Part shown: positions 8,861 to 17,521 of the stretch, one piece after another
Layout: every line of letters starts with the position of its first letter
Numbering within the stretch: the stretch's first letter is position 1
Made by a program: the position numbers and the translations under genes
Source: JBCBTD01 sp039818825
GTDB taxonomy: Bacteria > Pseudomonadota > Alphaproteobacteria > Geminicoccales > Geminicoccaceae
Direction of reading: 5' to 3'
DNA: 64,000 nt
Assembly (NCBI GenBank): GCA_039818825.1
Contig: JBCBTD010000001.1
Location: 1 to 64,000 of the forward strand
Notes under the pieces: model-generated
Seen by the model: only the letters and a program-made list of their open reading frames with translations
The model's database searches: none
What the model was told of the DNA's origin: nothing

Positions 8861-10303
8861 TCAGATCGAAGGCAGCGCGTCGGGCGTACCGGACAGCCGT
8901 CGTCGGTCGAGCCTGTTGGCCGCTTGGGGTGCTGTGCGCGTGAGCGGGATCGTCACCCGAACCCGCAACCCCGGCGCCGCGTCGTCCAGCGTGATCGTCA
9001 TCTGGTGGAGGTCGGCGACGGCGCGGACCAGGGCGAGACCGAGGCCGCTGCCCGGCGAGCTGCGGGCGCGGTCGAGGCGGTGGAAGCGGCGAAAGACGCG
9101 GTCGCGCTCGGCGACGGGGATGCCGGGGCCGTCGTCGACGACGGAGAGCGTGGCCCGGGCGGCCGAGTCCCGTTGCAGGGCCACCTCGATCCGGCCGCCG
9201 TCGCGGCCGTGGCGGATCGCGTTTTGGACGAGGTTGGCCACCATCTGGGTCAAGAGGGCGCGCTCGCCGTGGACGAGGATGCCGTCGGCGATGGCCGTCG
9301 TGAGGCGCATGTCGTGCTCCTCGGCCGCGGGGGCGTAGACCTCGACGACGGCGGTCGTGACCTGGCTGAGGTCGACGTCGGCGAAGCGCTCGCGCACTTG
9401 CTCTGCCTCCACCTGGGCGATCTGCAGGAGGCTGCGAAACACCTCCAACAGCTCGTCGCACTCGTCCTTGGCCGCGCGCAGGCGTTCGGCCTGGACCTCG
9501 TCGGTCGCGTCTTCCTCTGCTGCTTCCAGGCGCTGGCGCAGGCGCGACAGGGGCGTGCGCAGGTCGTGGGCAATGTCGTCGGTGACCTGCCGAAGTGTCG
9601 CCATGACCTGCTGGAGGCGGTCGAGCATGGCGTTGACGCCGGCGGCCAGCCGGTCGACCTCGTCGGCACGGCCGGTGACCGGCAGGCGATGGTCCAACTC
9701 GCCGCGCTCGACCCGGGTGAGCGAGCGCGTCATCGCCAGGGTTCGCCGGGCGACGCTGCGGCCGATCAGGAGCCCGCCGCCGAGGCCGAGCACCACGGCA
9801 CCGGCGGCGACCCAGCCGGCGGCGCCCAAGAGCCGGCGCTCGAGCGCGCGGATCGGCTGGAGGTCGCGGCCGACGACCAGACGGTCGCCATCGGGAAGCT
9901 TGGCGGCCAGGAGCAGCAGGCTCCGGGCATTGCCGTCCACGAGCGGCACCGTGACTTCCTGCCAGCCGGGCTGGTCGGGCACGACGTCGAGATTGCCCGC
10001 CAGGAAGCGGCCGTCGCCGGTGGTCAGGCCGTATACTTCCTCGTCCGCCCGGTCGGCACCCAGGCGGGCGTCGATCGACAGGACCAGACCCGTGCTGCCG
10101 CTGAGTGCCGCGGCGCGCATCAGCACGCCCATGCCGCGTTCGATCTCCTGGGCCGCTTGGCGGGTGGCGAAGCCGACGGTCGCCCACCAGAGCACGCCGC
10201 TCAGGAGTGCGGTGCCGACCAAGGTCAAGAGCAGGTGCAGGACCGTCAGGCGAAACGCGGTGGTGCGCAGCGGGACGACCCAACGTGGGCGACCGTCAAC
10301 CAT
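8861..10303 (-). CDS. membrane sensor histidine kinase
   Basis: A 480-residue sensor kinase. The order is: membrane segment near residues 20-40, a periplasmic loop of about 100 residues, a second membrane segment (AAGAVVLGLGGGLLIG), a HAMP domain, and HisKA with the phospho-acceptor His in DDIAHDLRTPLSRLR. HATPase boxes follow: N (ANLVQNAIRHG), G1 (VVDDGPGIP) and G2 (GSGLGLALV). ATG 10303 overlaps the end of the regulator gene by 8 nt, which suggests translational coupling; a GTG at 10327 is the alternative. It pairs with the upstream response regulator and faces a DegP-like protease gene, so an envelope-stress input is likely but inferred. Confidence 0.92.
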   Translation of the reverse strand: MVDGRPRWVVPLRTTAFRLTVLHLLLTLVGTALLSGVLWWATVGFATRQAAQEIERGMGVLMRAAALSGSTGLVLSIDARLGADRADEEVYGLTTGDGRFLAGNLDVVPDQPGWQEVTVPLVDGNARSLLLLAAKLPDGDRLVVGRDLQPIRALERRLLGAAGWVAAGAVVLGLGGGLLIGRSVARRTLAMTRSLTRVERGELDHRLPVTGRADEVDRLAAGVNAMLDRLQQVMATLRQVTDDIAHDLRTPLSRLRQRLEAAEEDATDEVQAERLRAAKDECDELLEVFRSLLQIAQVEAEQVRERFADVDLSQVTTAVVEVYAPAAEEHDMRLTTAIADGILVHGERALLTQMVANLVQNAIRHGRDGGRIEVALQRDSAARATLSVVDDGPGIPVAERDRVFRRFHRLDRARSSPGSGLGLALVRAVADLHQMTITLDDAAPGLRVRVTIPLTRTAPQAANRLDRRRLSGTPDALPSI

Positions 10304-10973
10304 CGCGGCGGACGCAGTAGCCGGCACCGCGGACGGTGTGGATCAAGGGTTCCGGAAAGCCGCGATCGACCTTGGCGCGCAGGCGGCTGATGTGGGTCTC
10401 GACGACGCTGGTCTTGGGGTCGAAGTGAAAATCCCAGACGCCCTCCAGCAGCATGGTGCGGGTCACGACCTCGCCCTCGCGGCGCATCAGATATTCGAGC
10501 AGGCGGAACTCGCGGGGCTGCAGGTCGATCCGCTGGCCATTGCGAGCGACCGCGCGCTTGACCACGTCCAGCTCCAGATCGCCGACCTTGAGCAGGGTTG
10601 GTGGTGCCTGCAAGGGCGGCCGCCGGCCGAGTGCCTGGACCCGCGCCAAGAGCTCCGCAAAGGCGAAGGGCTTCACCAGGTAGTCGTCGCCACCGGCCTC
10701 GAAACCCTCCACCCGGTCGCCGACGCCGGCGCGGGCGGTGAGGAAGAGGGTCGGCGTTTCGTTGCCCATCGCGCGGAGAGCGCGGACCATGGCCAGCCCA
10801 TCCAGCTTCGGCACCATCCGGTCGACGACCAGCACGTCGTAGCCGCCGTCGCTGGCGAGAAAGAGTCCGTCCTGGCCGTCGCCCGCGCGGTCGACCAGAT
10901 GACCGGCTTCGCTCAGCCCCTTGGCGACGTAGGCGGCGGTTTCGGCGTCGTCCTCGACCAGCAGGATCTTCAA
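10296..10973 (-). CDS. OmpR-family response regulator
   Basis: A 225-residue regulator with a receiver domain (KILLVEDD acidic pocket, phospho-Asp in VLVVDRMVPKLDG, conserved Lys in DDYLVKPF) and a C-terminal winged-helix DNA-binding domain ending HTVRGAGYCVRRDG. The TTG at 10973 is chosen because it puts the protein start exactly at the receiver core and has AAGGGG about 7 nt upstream; the open frame upstream is not protein-like. It is first gene of a two-gene unit with the kinase and is divergent from the DegP-like gene. Confidence 0.93.
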   Translation of the reverse strand: MKILLVEDDAETAAYVAKGLSEAGHLVDRAGDGQDGLFLASDGGYDVLVVDRMVPKLDGLAMVRALRAMGNETPTLFLTARAGVGDRVEGFEAGGDDYLVKPFAFAELLARVQALGRRPPLQAPPTLLKVGDLELDVVKRAVARNGQRIDLQPREFRLLEYLMRREGEVVTRTMLLEGVWDFHFDPKTSVVETHISRLRAKVDRGFPEPLIHTVRGAGYCVRRDG

Positions 10974-10997
10974 GACCGTTCCCCTTCCGCCGTCACT

Positions 10998-11011
10998 ATA
11001 CGGATCCGTAT
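10998..11011. promoter_or_regulatory. 14-bp palindrome in the regulator/DegP promoter region
   Basis: ATACGGATCCGTAT is a perfect palindrome 24 bp upstream of the response-regulator start and 96 bp upstream of the protease start, so it could serve both directions. OmpR-family proteins often prefer direct repeats, so the bound protein is uncertain. Confidence 0.45.
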
Positions 11012-11106
11012 GGTCGTCGACAGCGCCGGAGCAGGTCGACCGGCCTCTACTCCTGGCGGTTCGAGGCGCCCCTCGGTGGGCGCATCGTGAGCAAGGAGAC
11101 CTGCCT

Positions 11107-12528
11107 GTGAATGCTCGACATCCTCGTTTGGTACCCGTCGTCGTCGGCGCCTTCGCCGTCCTCGCGGTCGGGACGACTGCGCTGACCCTGTTGCCACACG
11201 CCCGGACCGCCAACGCCGCGCCGACCGCGATCGGCGCCGAGCGGCCGTCCCTCGCCGAGGTCGCCGCGGCCAGCTCCGCGGCCGTCGTCCAGGTGGTCGC
11301 CGAGCGGACGGGTGCGCGTACCGGAGCCGAAGCGACGCCGCCCGCGTGGCGCGGGTCGCCGTTCGAGGACTTCTTCCGCCGTTACATGCCGGAAGGCGAG
11401 CGGCCCGAGGGCCGGCGCTCGGGCCAGGGCTCCGGCTTCGTCATCGACGACCAGGGGCACGTGGTCACCAACGCCCACGTCGTCGGTGAAGCGAGCAAGG
11501 TTCGGGTGATCTGGGCGGACGGGACGGAGCGCGAAGCGACCGTCGTCGGCCGAGACGTGCCGACCGACATCGCCTTGTTGGCGGTGGAAGGCGACATGCC
11601 GGAGACGTATCTGGCGCTCGCCGACAGCGACGACATCGTCGTCGGTGAGTGGGTGCTCGCCATGGGCAACCCCTTCGGCCTCGGCGGCACCGTCACCGCC
11701 GGGATCGTGTCGGCCCGTGGCCGCGACATCGGCGCGGGTCCCTATGACGACTTCATCCAGACGGATGCGCCGATCAATCCCGGCAGCTCCGGTGGCCCGC
11801 TGATCGACGCCAGCGGCCAGGTCATCGGCGTCAACACCGCGATCCTGTCGCCGTCGGGCGGCAATGTCGGCATCGGCTTCGCCGTGCCGTCGAACCTCGT
11901 GCGCGACATCGTCGCCGACCTGCAGGTCGAGGGGCGGGTCGAGCGTGGTTGGCTCGGCGTCGAGCTGCAGCCGCTGAACCCCGAACTTGCCGCCGCCTTC
12001 GACATCGACGGCGAACAGGGTGCCCTGGTCAGCGCGGTGCGGCCGGACAGCCCGGCGGAGCGTGCCGGCTTGGCAGTCGGCGACGTCATCGTCGCCTTCG
12101 CCGACGAACCGGCGATCGATCCGGGTGAGCTGGCGCGGCAGGTCGCCGAGGGCGAGCCGGGTGCGACCGCTACCCTGACGGTCATCCGCGACGGTGGTGA
12201 GATCGCGCTGCCGGTGGAGCTGGGCCTGCACCCCGCGAGCATGGCCGCGGCGGAGCAGGAGCAGGCGCCGGCCTTGGGTCTGGCGCTCCAGGAGCGGAGC
12301 GAGCCCGGGGTCATGATCGCGGCGGTCGAGCCCGGCAGTCCGGCACGGGACCGTGGCCTCCGTCCGGGCGACGTCATTCTCGGCGTTGGTGACATGGCCA
12401 CCAACGAACCGGCGGACGTCCGCACCGCGGTCGACGCAGCCCGTGAGGCCGACGAGGACGCCTTGGCGTTTCGTGTGATGCGCGGCGACAGGACCTGGTT
12501 CGTCGCGTTGCCGATCCAGAACGCCTGA
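11107..12528 (+). CDS. DegP/HtrA-type periplasmic serine protease
   Basis: A 473-residue protease-chaperone. It has an N-terminal membrane/signal segment (residues about 7-30) and a trypsin-like domain with catalytic His in VVTNAHVV, Asp in PTDIALL and Ser in INPGSSGGPL. Two PDZ domains follow (one starting around GWLGVELQPL, one near GLALQERSEPG), the second ending in a short tail. It degrades or refolds damaged envelope proteins. It is divergent from a two-component system, an arrangement like Cpx/DegP, so regulation by that system is likely. The length and domain count match the family. Confidence 0.95.
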   Translation: MNARHPRLVPVVVGAFAVLAVGTTALTLLPHARTANAAPTAIGAERPSLAEVAAASSAAVVQVVAERTGARTGAEATPPAWRGSPFEDFFRRYMPEGERPEGRRSGQGSGFVIDDQGHVVTNAHVVGEASKVRVIWADGTEREATVVGRDVPTDIALLAVEGDMPETYLALADSDDIVVGEWVLAMGNPFGLGGTVTAGIVSARGRDIGAGPYDDFIQTDAPINPGSSGGPLIDASGQVIGVNTAILSPSGGNVGIGFAVPSNLVRDIVADLQVEGRVERGWLGVELQPLNPELAAAFDIDGEQGALVSAVRPDSPAERAGLAVGDVIVAFADEPAIDPGELARQVAEGEPGATATLTVIRDGGEIALPVELGLHPASMAAAEQEQAPALGLALQERSEPGVMIAAVEPGSPARDRGLRPGDVILGVGDMATNEPADVRTAVDAAREADEDALAFRVMRGDRTWFVALPIQNA

Positions 12529-12598
12529 GGCCAGACCGCCTCATGGCTGAGCGGCGCCTCCAGCCACCCGTCTGGAGCGTCGCCTGATCGGAGTCTCC

Positions 12599-12635
12599 GT
12601 GGCGCCGTCTTGCCAGCCCGGCAAGGCGGCGCCAC
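12599..12635 (+). terminator. long hairpin between the protease and sirtuin genes
   Basis: A near-perfect 16-bp stem with one G-T pair and a 5-nt loop: GTGGCGCCG and CTTGCC on the left arm pair with GGCAAG and CGGCGCCAC on the right. A second, weaker hairpin lies just before it (about 12553-12584). No T-run follows. It probably ends protease transcription before the sirtuin gene. Confidence 0.55.
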
Positions 12636-12653
12636 TGTCGTCGCCGGCAGCAG

Positions 12654-13394
12654 ATGGAGACCGTGTTGATCGACGTTGGAGCGCCGATCCTGATTTTGAC
12701 GGGTGCCGGCATTTCCGCCGAGTCCGGCCTGCAGGTGTTCCGCGGTGCGGGCGGGCTGTGGGAGGGGCACCGGCTGGAGGAGGTGGCGACGCCCGAGGCG
12801 TTTCGTGCCGACCCTGATCTGGTCCAGCGCTTCTACAACGCGCGTCGGGCGCAGCTGCAGGACGCTGCCGTCCAGCCGAATGCCGCCCACGACGCGCTGG
12901 TGCGGCTGCAACGGACGTGGCCGGGGCCCGTGACCTTGGTGACCCAGAACGTCGACGATCTGCACGAGCGGGCCGGGTTCGGTGATGTCGTCCACATGCA
13001 CGGCGAGCTGAACCGCGTGCGCTGTCTGGCCTGCGCCGCCGAACAGGGGTGGCGGGAGGACGTCAGCGCGGACTCGCGCTGTGCAACCTGCGGTGCGGCC
13101 GGCCGATTGCGGCCGGCGATCGTCTGGTTCGGCGAGATGCCCCTGGCGATGGACCTGATCGCTCGGGAAATCGGGCGGGCCGCGCTGTTCGTCTCGATCG
13201 GCACCAGCGGGGTCGTCTACCCGGCCGCCGGGTTCGTCGCCGAAGCGCGTGCCCTCGGCCGTGCCCATTGTCTGGAGATCAACCTGGAACCGTCGGACGT
13301 GCGCAGCCAGTTCCACGAAGCCCGCCATGGCCCGGCGAGCCGGCTGGTGCCAGCGTGGGTCGACGAGATGCTCGACGCGGCTGGGCTGGCCTAG
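12654..13394 (+). CDS. cobB: class III sirtuin, NAD-dependent deacylase
   Basis: A 246-residue sirtuin that removes acyl groups from lysines using NAD. Seen: the NAD-binding GAGIS (residues 17-21), TQNVDDLHERAG (97-108), general-base His116 in HMHGEL, and zinc cysteines 124, 127, 143 and 146. Tyr61 and Arg64 (FYNARR) match the Tyr/Arg pair that marks SIRT5/CobB-type enzymes with desuccinylase or demalonylase activity. The ribosome site is weak. Acyl-CoA synthetases are classic targets of CobB, and prpE is present 41 kb away; a link here is inferred. Confidence 0.93.
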   Translation: METVLIDVGAPILILTGAGISAESGLQVFRGAGGLWEGHRLEEVATPEAFRADPDLVQRFYNARRAQLQDAAVQPNAAHDALVRLQRTWPGPVTLVTQNVDDLHERAGFGDVVHMHGELNRVRCLACAAEQGWREDVSADSRCATCGAAGRLRPAIVWFGEMPLAMDLIAREIGRAALFVSIGTSGVVYPAAGFVAEARALGRAHCLEINLEPSDVRSQFHEARHGPASRLVPAWVDEMLDAAGLA

Positions 13395-13449
13395 TGCCAA
13401 GACGCCGCAGTCGAGCGTGTGGACGCCTCGCCGGACGATCGCTGATCTG

Positions 13450-14301
13450 ATGCCGAGCCCCGACGTGGCTGACCTGGAACCGATGACGGCGGATCATCTG
13501 GACGCGGCAGCCGCCCTCTCGACCGCGGAGGAGTGGCCGCACCGGCCTGCGGACTGGGACTTCCTGTTCGCGTTGGGACGAGGGTTCGTCGCCGTCGAGC
13601 GGGGAGCGGTCGTCGGCACCGTGTCGTGGTGGCCGTTCGGCGCGTTCGACGCCAGCATCGGCATGCTCGTCGTTCGGCGATCGGGCCGAGGCCGCGGCCT
13701 CGGGCGCCGGCTGATGGACAGGGTGGCGACGGCGGCGGGCGGCCGGCGCCTTCATCTCGTTGCCACCGCCGACGGTCTGCCGCTCTACGAACGCCTGGGC
13801 TTCCGCGTCTCCGGCACGGTCGTGAAGCACGAAGGTCTGGCGCGCGCGCCGGCGCACGGCGGCACCACGGACGTCGGAGTCCGCGAGTTCACGGCCGGCG
13901 ATCTGGCGGACGTGGTGGCGCTGGACCGCGCGGCGTGCGGTATGGATCGTTCGGCGTTGCTGCGCGCGCTGGTGGTTACGGCCGACGTGAGGGTCTCGCG
14001 CGCAGGGGGCGACGTCGCCGGCTACGGGGTCTGTCGCGCTTCCGGGCGAGACCTCGTGATCGGACCGGTCGTCGGTCGGGCCGAGATGGACGCCAGGGCA
14101 CTCGTCTCGGCCCTGCTGACCACCGCGGCCGGCCGGTTCGTCCGTATCGACGTGCCGCAAGCGACCGGCCTCTCCGGATGGCTGCAGGGCGTCGGTCTAG
14201 AGGCGGTGTCCCAGGCAACGACCATGGTCCAGTCACCTTCGCCATTGCCGCCGACCGGGCCCGCCAAACGCTGGGCACTCGCCAATCAGGCCCTCGGCTG
14301 A
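13450..14301 (+). CDS. GNAT-family acetyltransferase with two GNAT halves
   Basis: A 283-residue protein. The first half has a clear GNAT core: MLVVRRSGRGRGLGRRLMD carries the acetyl-CoA pyrophosphate loop (R-G-x-G-L/G) and is followed by LYERLGFR. The second half (from about residue 140) repeats the pattern more weakly and lacks an obvious CoA loop, so it may be a degenerate GNAT domain. It begins 55 nt after the sirtuin gene, and an acetyltransferase beside a deacylase is suggestive, though small-molecule GNATs are common. ATG 13450 is chosen by the onset of homology-like sequence; the ribosome site is weak. Confidence 0.8.
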   Translation: MPSPDVADLEPMTADHLDAAAALSTAEEWPHRPADWDFLFALGRGFVAVERGAVVGTVSWWPFGAFDASIGMLVVRRSGRGRGLGRRLMDRVATAAGGRRLHLVATADGLPLYERLGFRVSGTVVKHEGLARAPAHGGTTDVGVREFTAGDLADVVALDRAACGMDRSALLRALVVTADVRVSRAGGDVAGYGVCRASGRDLVIGPVVGRAEMDARALVSALLTTAAGRFVRIDVPQATGLSGWLQGVGLEAVSQATTMVQSPSPLPPTGPAKRWALANQALG

Positions 14302-14688
14302 CGAGGCGGTGAGCGCGTTCGCGCAGTGACACGGAGCATCGCCGGGTTGCCTCGGTCACCACCGACCGACGAAACCCCACGAACGCCGCCGGAGCCGCAG
14401 ATCGTGACGCTTGGTGGCGTCCGCGAACCGACGCGTATCGACGATGCGCCAATCCGCTCGCACTTCGGCTGTGGACGGGGAACGGGCGAGGACGACAACC
14501 GGCAGCACGCCTTGAGTTGGTCCGTGAACGGTCATGGGCTTTCGCTCGCCGAGCGCGTTGGGATACATTAGGCGGGCTCGGCGATGCGCATGGCACAGGC
14601 CTCGCCAACGCCGCGTTTGAGATCTGACGCCGAAGAATAGCCAAAGTACAGCAGAAGTTTATCAAGATGTTAACGCCGGAATTATTGT
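14302..14688. other. intergenic region before the ATPase module
   Basis: 387 nt without a convincing gene. One minus-strand frame (about 14356-14568) looks faintly protein-like but has no family or ribosome site. GC content drops from about 14620 onward, marking the left edge of the inserted module that follows. Confidence 0.4.
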
Positions 14689-15000
14689 TTGGCGGAAGAG
14701 ATGGTTGAAGAGCAAGAACAAGTGCAGCGGTCAGCGGAGGACGCAGGCGCGGCCGACGGCGCCAAGGTGCCACTGGCGGCGCAAATGGAAACACCCACGG
14801 TCTTTCTTATGAGACTGTCTAAGGAGCTGAAAGAAACCTATGGAGCCGACGCCGACCTGGCCGGCATCCTTGTCGATAACTTGCTGACCGTCGCGCCGGA
14901 AGCCAACGTCGTCGCAAATGCCAGGACTGCGATTGTGGCGTTAGCTGGTCGGCGCGCCGCACCTGCCGCCCCTCAGGAAGTGGACACCACCGATGGCTGA
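14689..15000 (+). CDS. small helical protein of the ATPase module
   Basis: A 103-residue acidic protein that I cannot place in a family. The N-terminal third is Glu/Gln-rich and probably disordered. Residues about 35-90 are predicted helical, with VFLMRLSKELKETYG and GILVDNLLTVAPEANVV segments, and the tail is Ala-rich. The start is TTG 14689 or ATG 14701. Its last 8 bases overlap the start of the ATPase gene, so the two are translated together and the small protein is most likely a dedicated partner of the ATPase. No nuclease motif is visible. Confidence 0.72.
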   Translation: MAEEMVEEQEQVQRSAEDAGAADGAKVPLAAQMETPTVFLMRLSKELKETYGADADLAGILVDNLLTVAPEANVVANARTAIVALAGRRAAPAAPQEVDTTDG

Positions 15001-17521
15001 TCCCACTTTCTTACATTCGCTCACGCTCGAAGGCTTTCGCGCTTACCTCCAGCCTCAGACTTTTGATTTCGGCAAGAAGCGTTGCCTCGCGATTTTTGCG
15101 CCCAACGGAAGCGGCAAATCTAGCCTGATCGACGCGCTTGAGTTCTTGTTCTCTGAACAAGGCACGCTTGAGCGACTCGGTCAGCGCACGCTTAACAACC
15201 AAGCCGGTCCTCAGGCGCTCGCTCACAACGGGGCCCAGGCGGCCGGCATCCTCCCGATGGTCAAATTCGCCACCAAGACCGGTAAGGTTATCGCCGAGGG
15301 CAGTCGCGCCGCCTCGGGCAATCAGCGAAAGATGCCCTCGACCGCGACGGCAATGAACGCATCGTTCGCAGCCGACCCGATCATCCGTGGCCACACCCTT
15401 CGCACCTTTGTTGAAAATCAAAGCCCAGAGACCCGTTACTCCGATGTGGCCAGCTGGCTCCAGCTTGCTCCGCTTGTCGAGGTCCAGAGGAACCTCCGGC
15501 TGCTGCGCCGGGACGTAAGGGCGGCGGCTGAGAGCACAGCCGAGCAGAGTAGGCTCAATGAGACCCTGCGCACAGAAGCAGCTCAGGACATCCCGGAATG
15601 GAATGATGCTGTCATCGTCGATTTCGTAAACACCAAGGTCATTGCTCCGCTTGATCCGAGCGTGATGTTCGTTGCGCTCAACAAGGATGATATCGCCTAC
15701 GCCGAATTGAAGAAGCGTGCCGAGGCCGAAGAGAAACAGGTCGGACTCGCAGGATTAAAGCAAATACGCAATGCCGCCGCCGCATTGTGGCTTAGCTCTA
15801 TTTCAGAGAAGGGCGGCGACCCAATCATTACTGGAGCGATTGCGGACTTTGATGCCGCGCTTGAGGTGCTCGCCAATGCCCAAGACCTTGAAGCGACTGA
15901 ACGCGACAACGCCGCCGACACCGTCTTCCATGCCGTCTGGAAGGAGGCTGAGCCGCTTTTTGCCGACGACGCGACCGCGCCCGATGACTGCCCGATCTGC
16001 GCAACGCCCGTCGATCAGACGAACGCTGGGAGTGTTTCGGCAATTCGGAGCCTCCTGGGCAAGCATCTCGATGATCTCAAGACCTATCGAGAAGCGAAGA
16101 AAGCGCTCGACAATGCACAAGTCGCCGCAACGCAGGCTCAACACAATCTCGTCGCGCGCCTGCCTCCAATGGTCGATCATCTTGAGGAGAAGGATGGCAC
16201 CGGCCTCAAAGCCCAGCTCGTTGCCTATCAGGCGGGCGTCGCCTGCTGGCCGAAGGCCGACGCGCCGAGTTCCGCAGCGATTTGCGGGCTGCTAGCGGCC
16301 TTGCTCGTCGACCTCGACGAGCAAATTGCGCACATTGAAGCAAAACAAGGTGATCATACTTGGTCAAAGGCGAAGGTCAAGATTGATCGGCTTTTGGCGC
16401 TCAAGGATGAGTTTGAACTGACCAATCGCAAGTCCAATGAGTTAATAAAGCTCAACGACGCGCTCACTGAACAATCAAGGCAGATCTCCGAAGCAATTCG
16501 TGGGAGGATCCAGTCATTGGTAGATACCCTGCAAGCGCCGATGAACACAATCTACAAGGAGATACAGGGTGAAGCGGCGAAGCCGGTCCGGCTTCAGCTT
16601 CCGGGTGAGGATGAAAATAACCAGCAGCGGCTGCAGCTGGTAATTGACTTCGCGGAGAACCGACCAAGCGTGCCGCCCGCTGGCTACCTCAGCGACTCCC
16701 AGATCCACTCGGTGGCCCTCGCGCTGCGCCTCGCAGCGATCAAGCGATTTAACACTGGCGCACCCATAATCGCGCTCGACGATGTTGTCACGTCCTATGA
16801 CGCTGATCACCGCCGCGCGATCGCGGCGCTTATTTCTAAAATGTTCATGGACTGCCAAATGATTATTGTGACTCATGACGAACGCTTCTTCAATTATCTT
16901 AAAGATCAGCTCGCCGCAACGGACTGGAAGTTCACGCGCATCATTGGGCTCGACCCAGCTCTTGGTCCACGCTTCTCGGATCACAAGGTGACGGATGAAA
17001 TGATTGAAGAGCGATGGGCTGCAGGTCAATCGGCCGCCAACGAGATGCGCCAGGCCGAGGAGGAATGGCTGCTCAGCATTGCGCGGGGTTTCGGGGTCAA
17101 CGTCCGAATTCGGTCGCTCGAAAGAGCCTACTCATACGAGCGCGCTGAACTAGCAATAGCCATAGGCGCTTTTCTCAAGGAAATAAAGGTGTCTCCGGCC
17201 GATGTTTCGGGTATAAATAACCAGTTTATCACAAGCCTTGCCAAAGGCGAGATTGAGAATTTTGGCAGCCACTTCCAGGACGGCCCATACGGTGATGGAT
17301 CGATTGGTGACGAGAGGAGGCGCTGGGAAGAGTTCAAGGCGTTTCGAAGCCAATTTGTGTGCCCCGTCTGCGGACGCACTAAATTCCAGCGGCCTACTCC
17401 GCTCAAGAGGCCGCTCTGCGCGAATAGAGGATGCGAGGCTCAGTTTGAGTTTGCGGGTGCTCCGGCAGCAGTAAGCGTATCCGTCACGGCCGGTGCGGGA
17501 GAGTACTTTCATGAGAGGTAG
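14993..17521 (+). CDS. SMC/Rad50-like ABC ATPase with zinc-hook-like motif and C-terminal zinc ribbon
   Basis: An 842-residue ABC ATPase of the RecF/SbcC/SMC type. Walker A is APNGSGKS (residues 36-43). A helical middle region carries CPIC at 333-336, resembling the hook cysteines of Rad50/SbcC. The signature-like motif LSDSQ is at 566-570, Walker B IIALDD at 592-597 (Asp where the catalytic Glu is usual), and the switch His at 628 in IVTHDERFF. A C-terminal extension of about 150 residues ends in a zinc ribbon with Cys790, 793, 809 and 814. It overlaps the small gene before it by 8 nt. GC is lower than in flanking genes, suggesting acquisition. It may belong among the many ABC-ATPase conflict systems (ABC-three-component and relatives), but no effector nuclease is seen next to it. 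Confidence 0.9.
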   Translation: MADPTFLHSLTLEGFRAYLQPQTFDFGKKRCLAIFAPNGSGKSSLIDALEFLFSEQGTLERLGQRTLNNQAGPQALAHNGAQAAGILPMVKFATKTGKVIAEGSRAASGNQRKMPSTATAMNASFAADPIIRGHTLRTFVENQSPETRYSDVASWLQLAPLVEVQRNLRLLRRDVRAAAESTAEQSRLNETLRTEAAQDIPEWNDAVIVDFVNTKVIAPLDPSVMFVALNKDDIAYAELKKRAEAEEKQVGLAGLKQIRNAAAALWLSSISEKGGDPIITGAIADFDAALEVLANAQDLEATERDNAADTVFHAVWKEAEPLFADDATAPDDCPICATPVDQTNAGSVSAIRSLLGKHLDDLKTYREAKKALDNAQVAATQAQHNLVARLPPMVDHLEEKDGTGLKAQLVAYQAGVACWPKADAPSSAAICGLLAALLVDLDEQIAHIEAKQGDHTWSKAKVKIDRLLALKDEFELTNRKSNELIKLNDALTEQSRQISEAIRGRIQSLVDTLQAPMNTIYKEIQGEAAKPVRLQLPGEDENNQQRLQLVIDFAENRPSVPPAGYLSDSQIHSVALALRLAAIKRFNTGAPIIALDDVVTSYDADHRRAIAALISKMFMDCQMIIVTHDERFFNYLKDQLAATDWKFTRIIGLDPALGPRFSDHKVTDEMIEERWAAGQSAANEMRQAEEEWLLSIARGFGVNVRIRSLERAYSYERAELAIAIGAFLKEIKVSPADVSGINNQFITSLAKGEIENFGSHFQDGPYGDGSIGDERRRWEEFKAFRSQFVCPVCGRTKFQRPTPLKRPLCANRGCEAQFEFAGAPAAVSVSVTAGAGEYFHER

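Noticed and set aside
14356..14568. 70-residue minus-strand ORF before the ATPase module
   Set aside because: No ribosome site, no family, and it overlaps an equally open frame on the other strand.
14689..17521. Assignment of the ATPase module to Septu or Gabija
   Set aside because: There is no HNH partner (PtuB), no TOPRIM domain and no UvrD-like helicase; only the ABC ATPase and a small helical protein are present.
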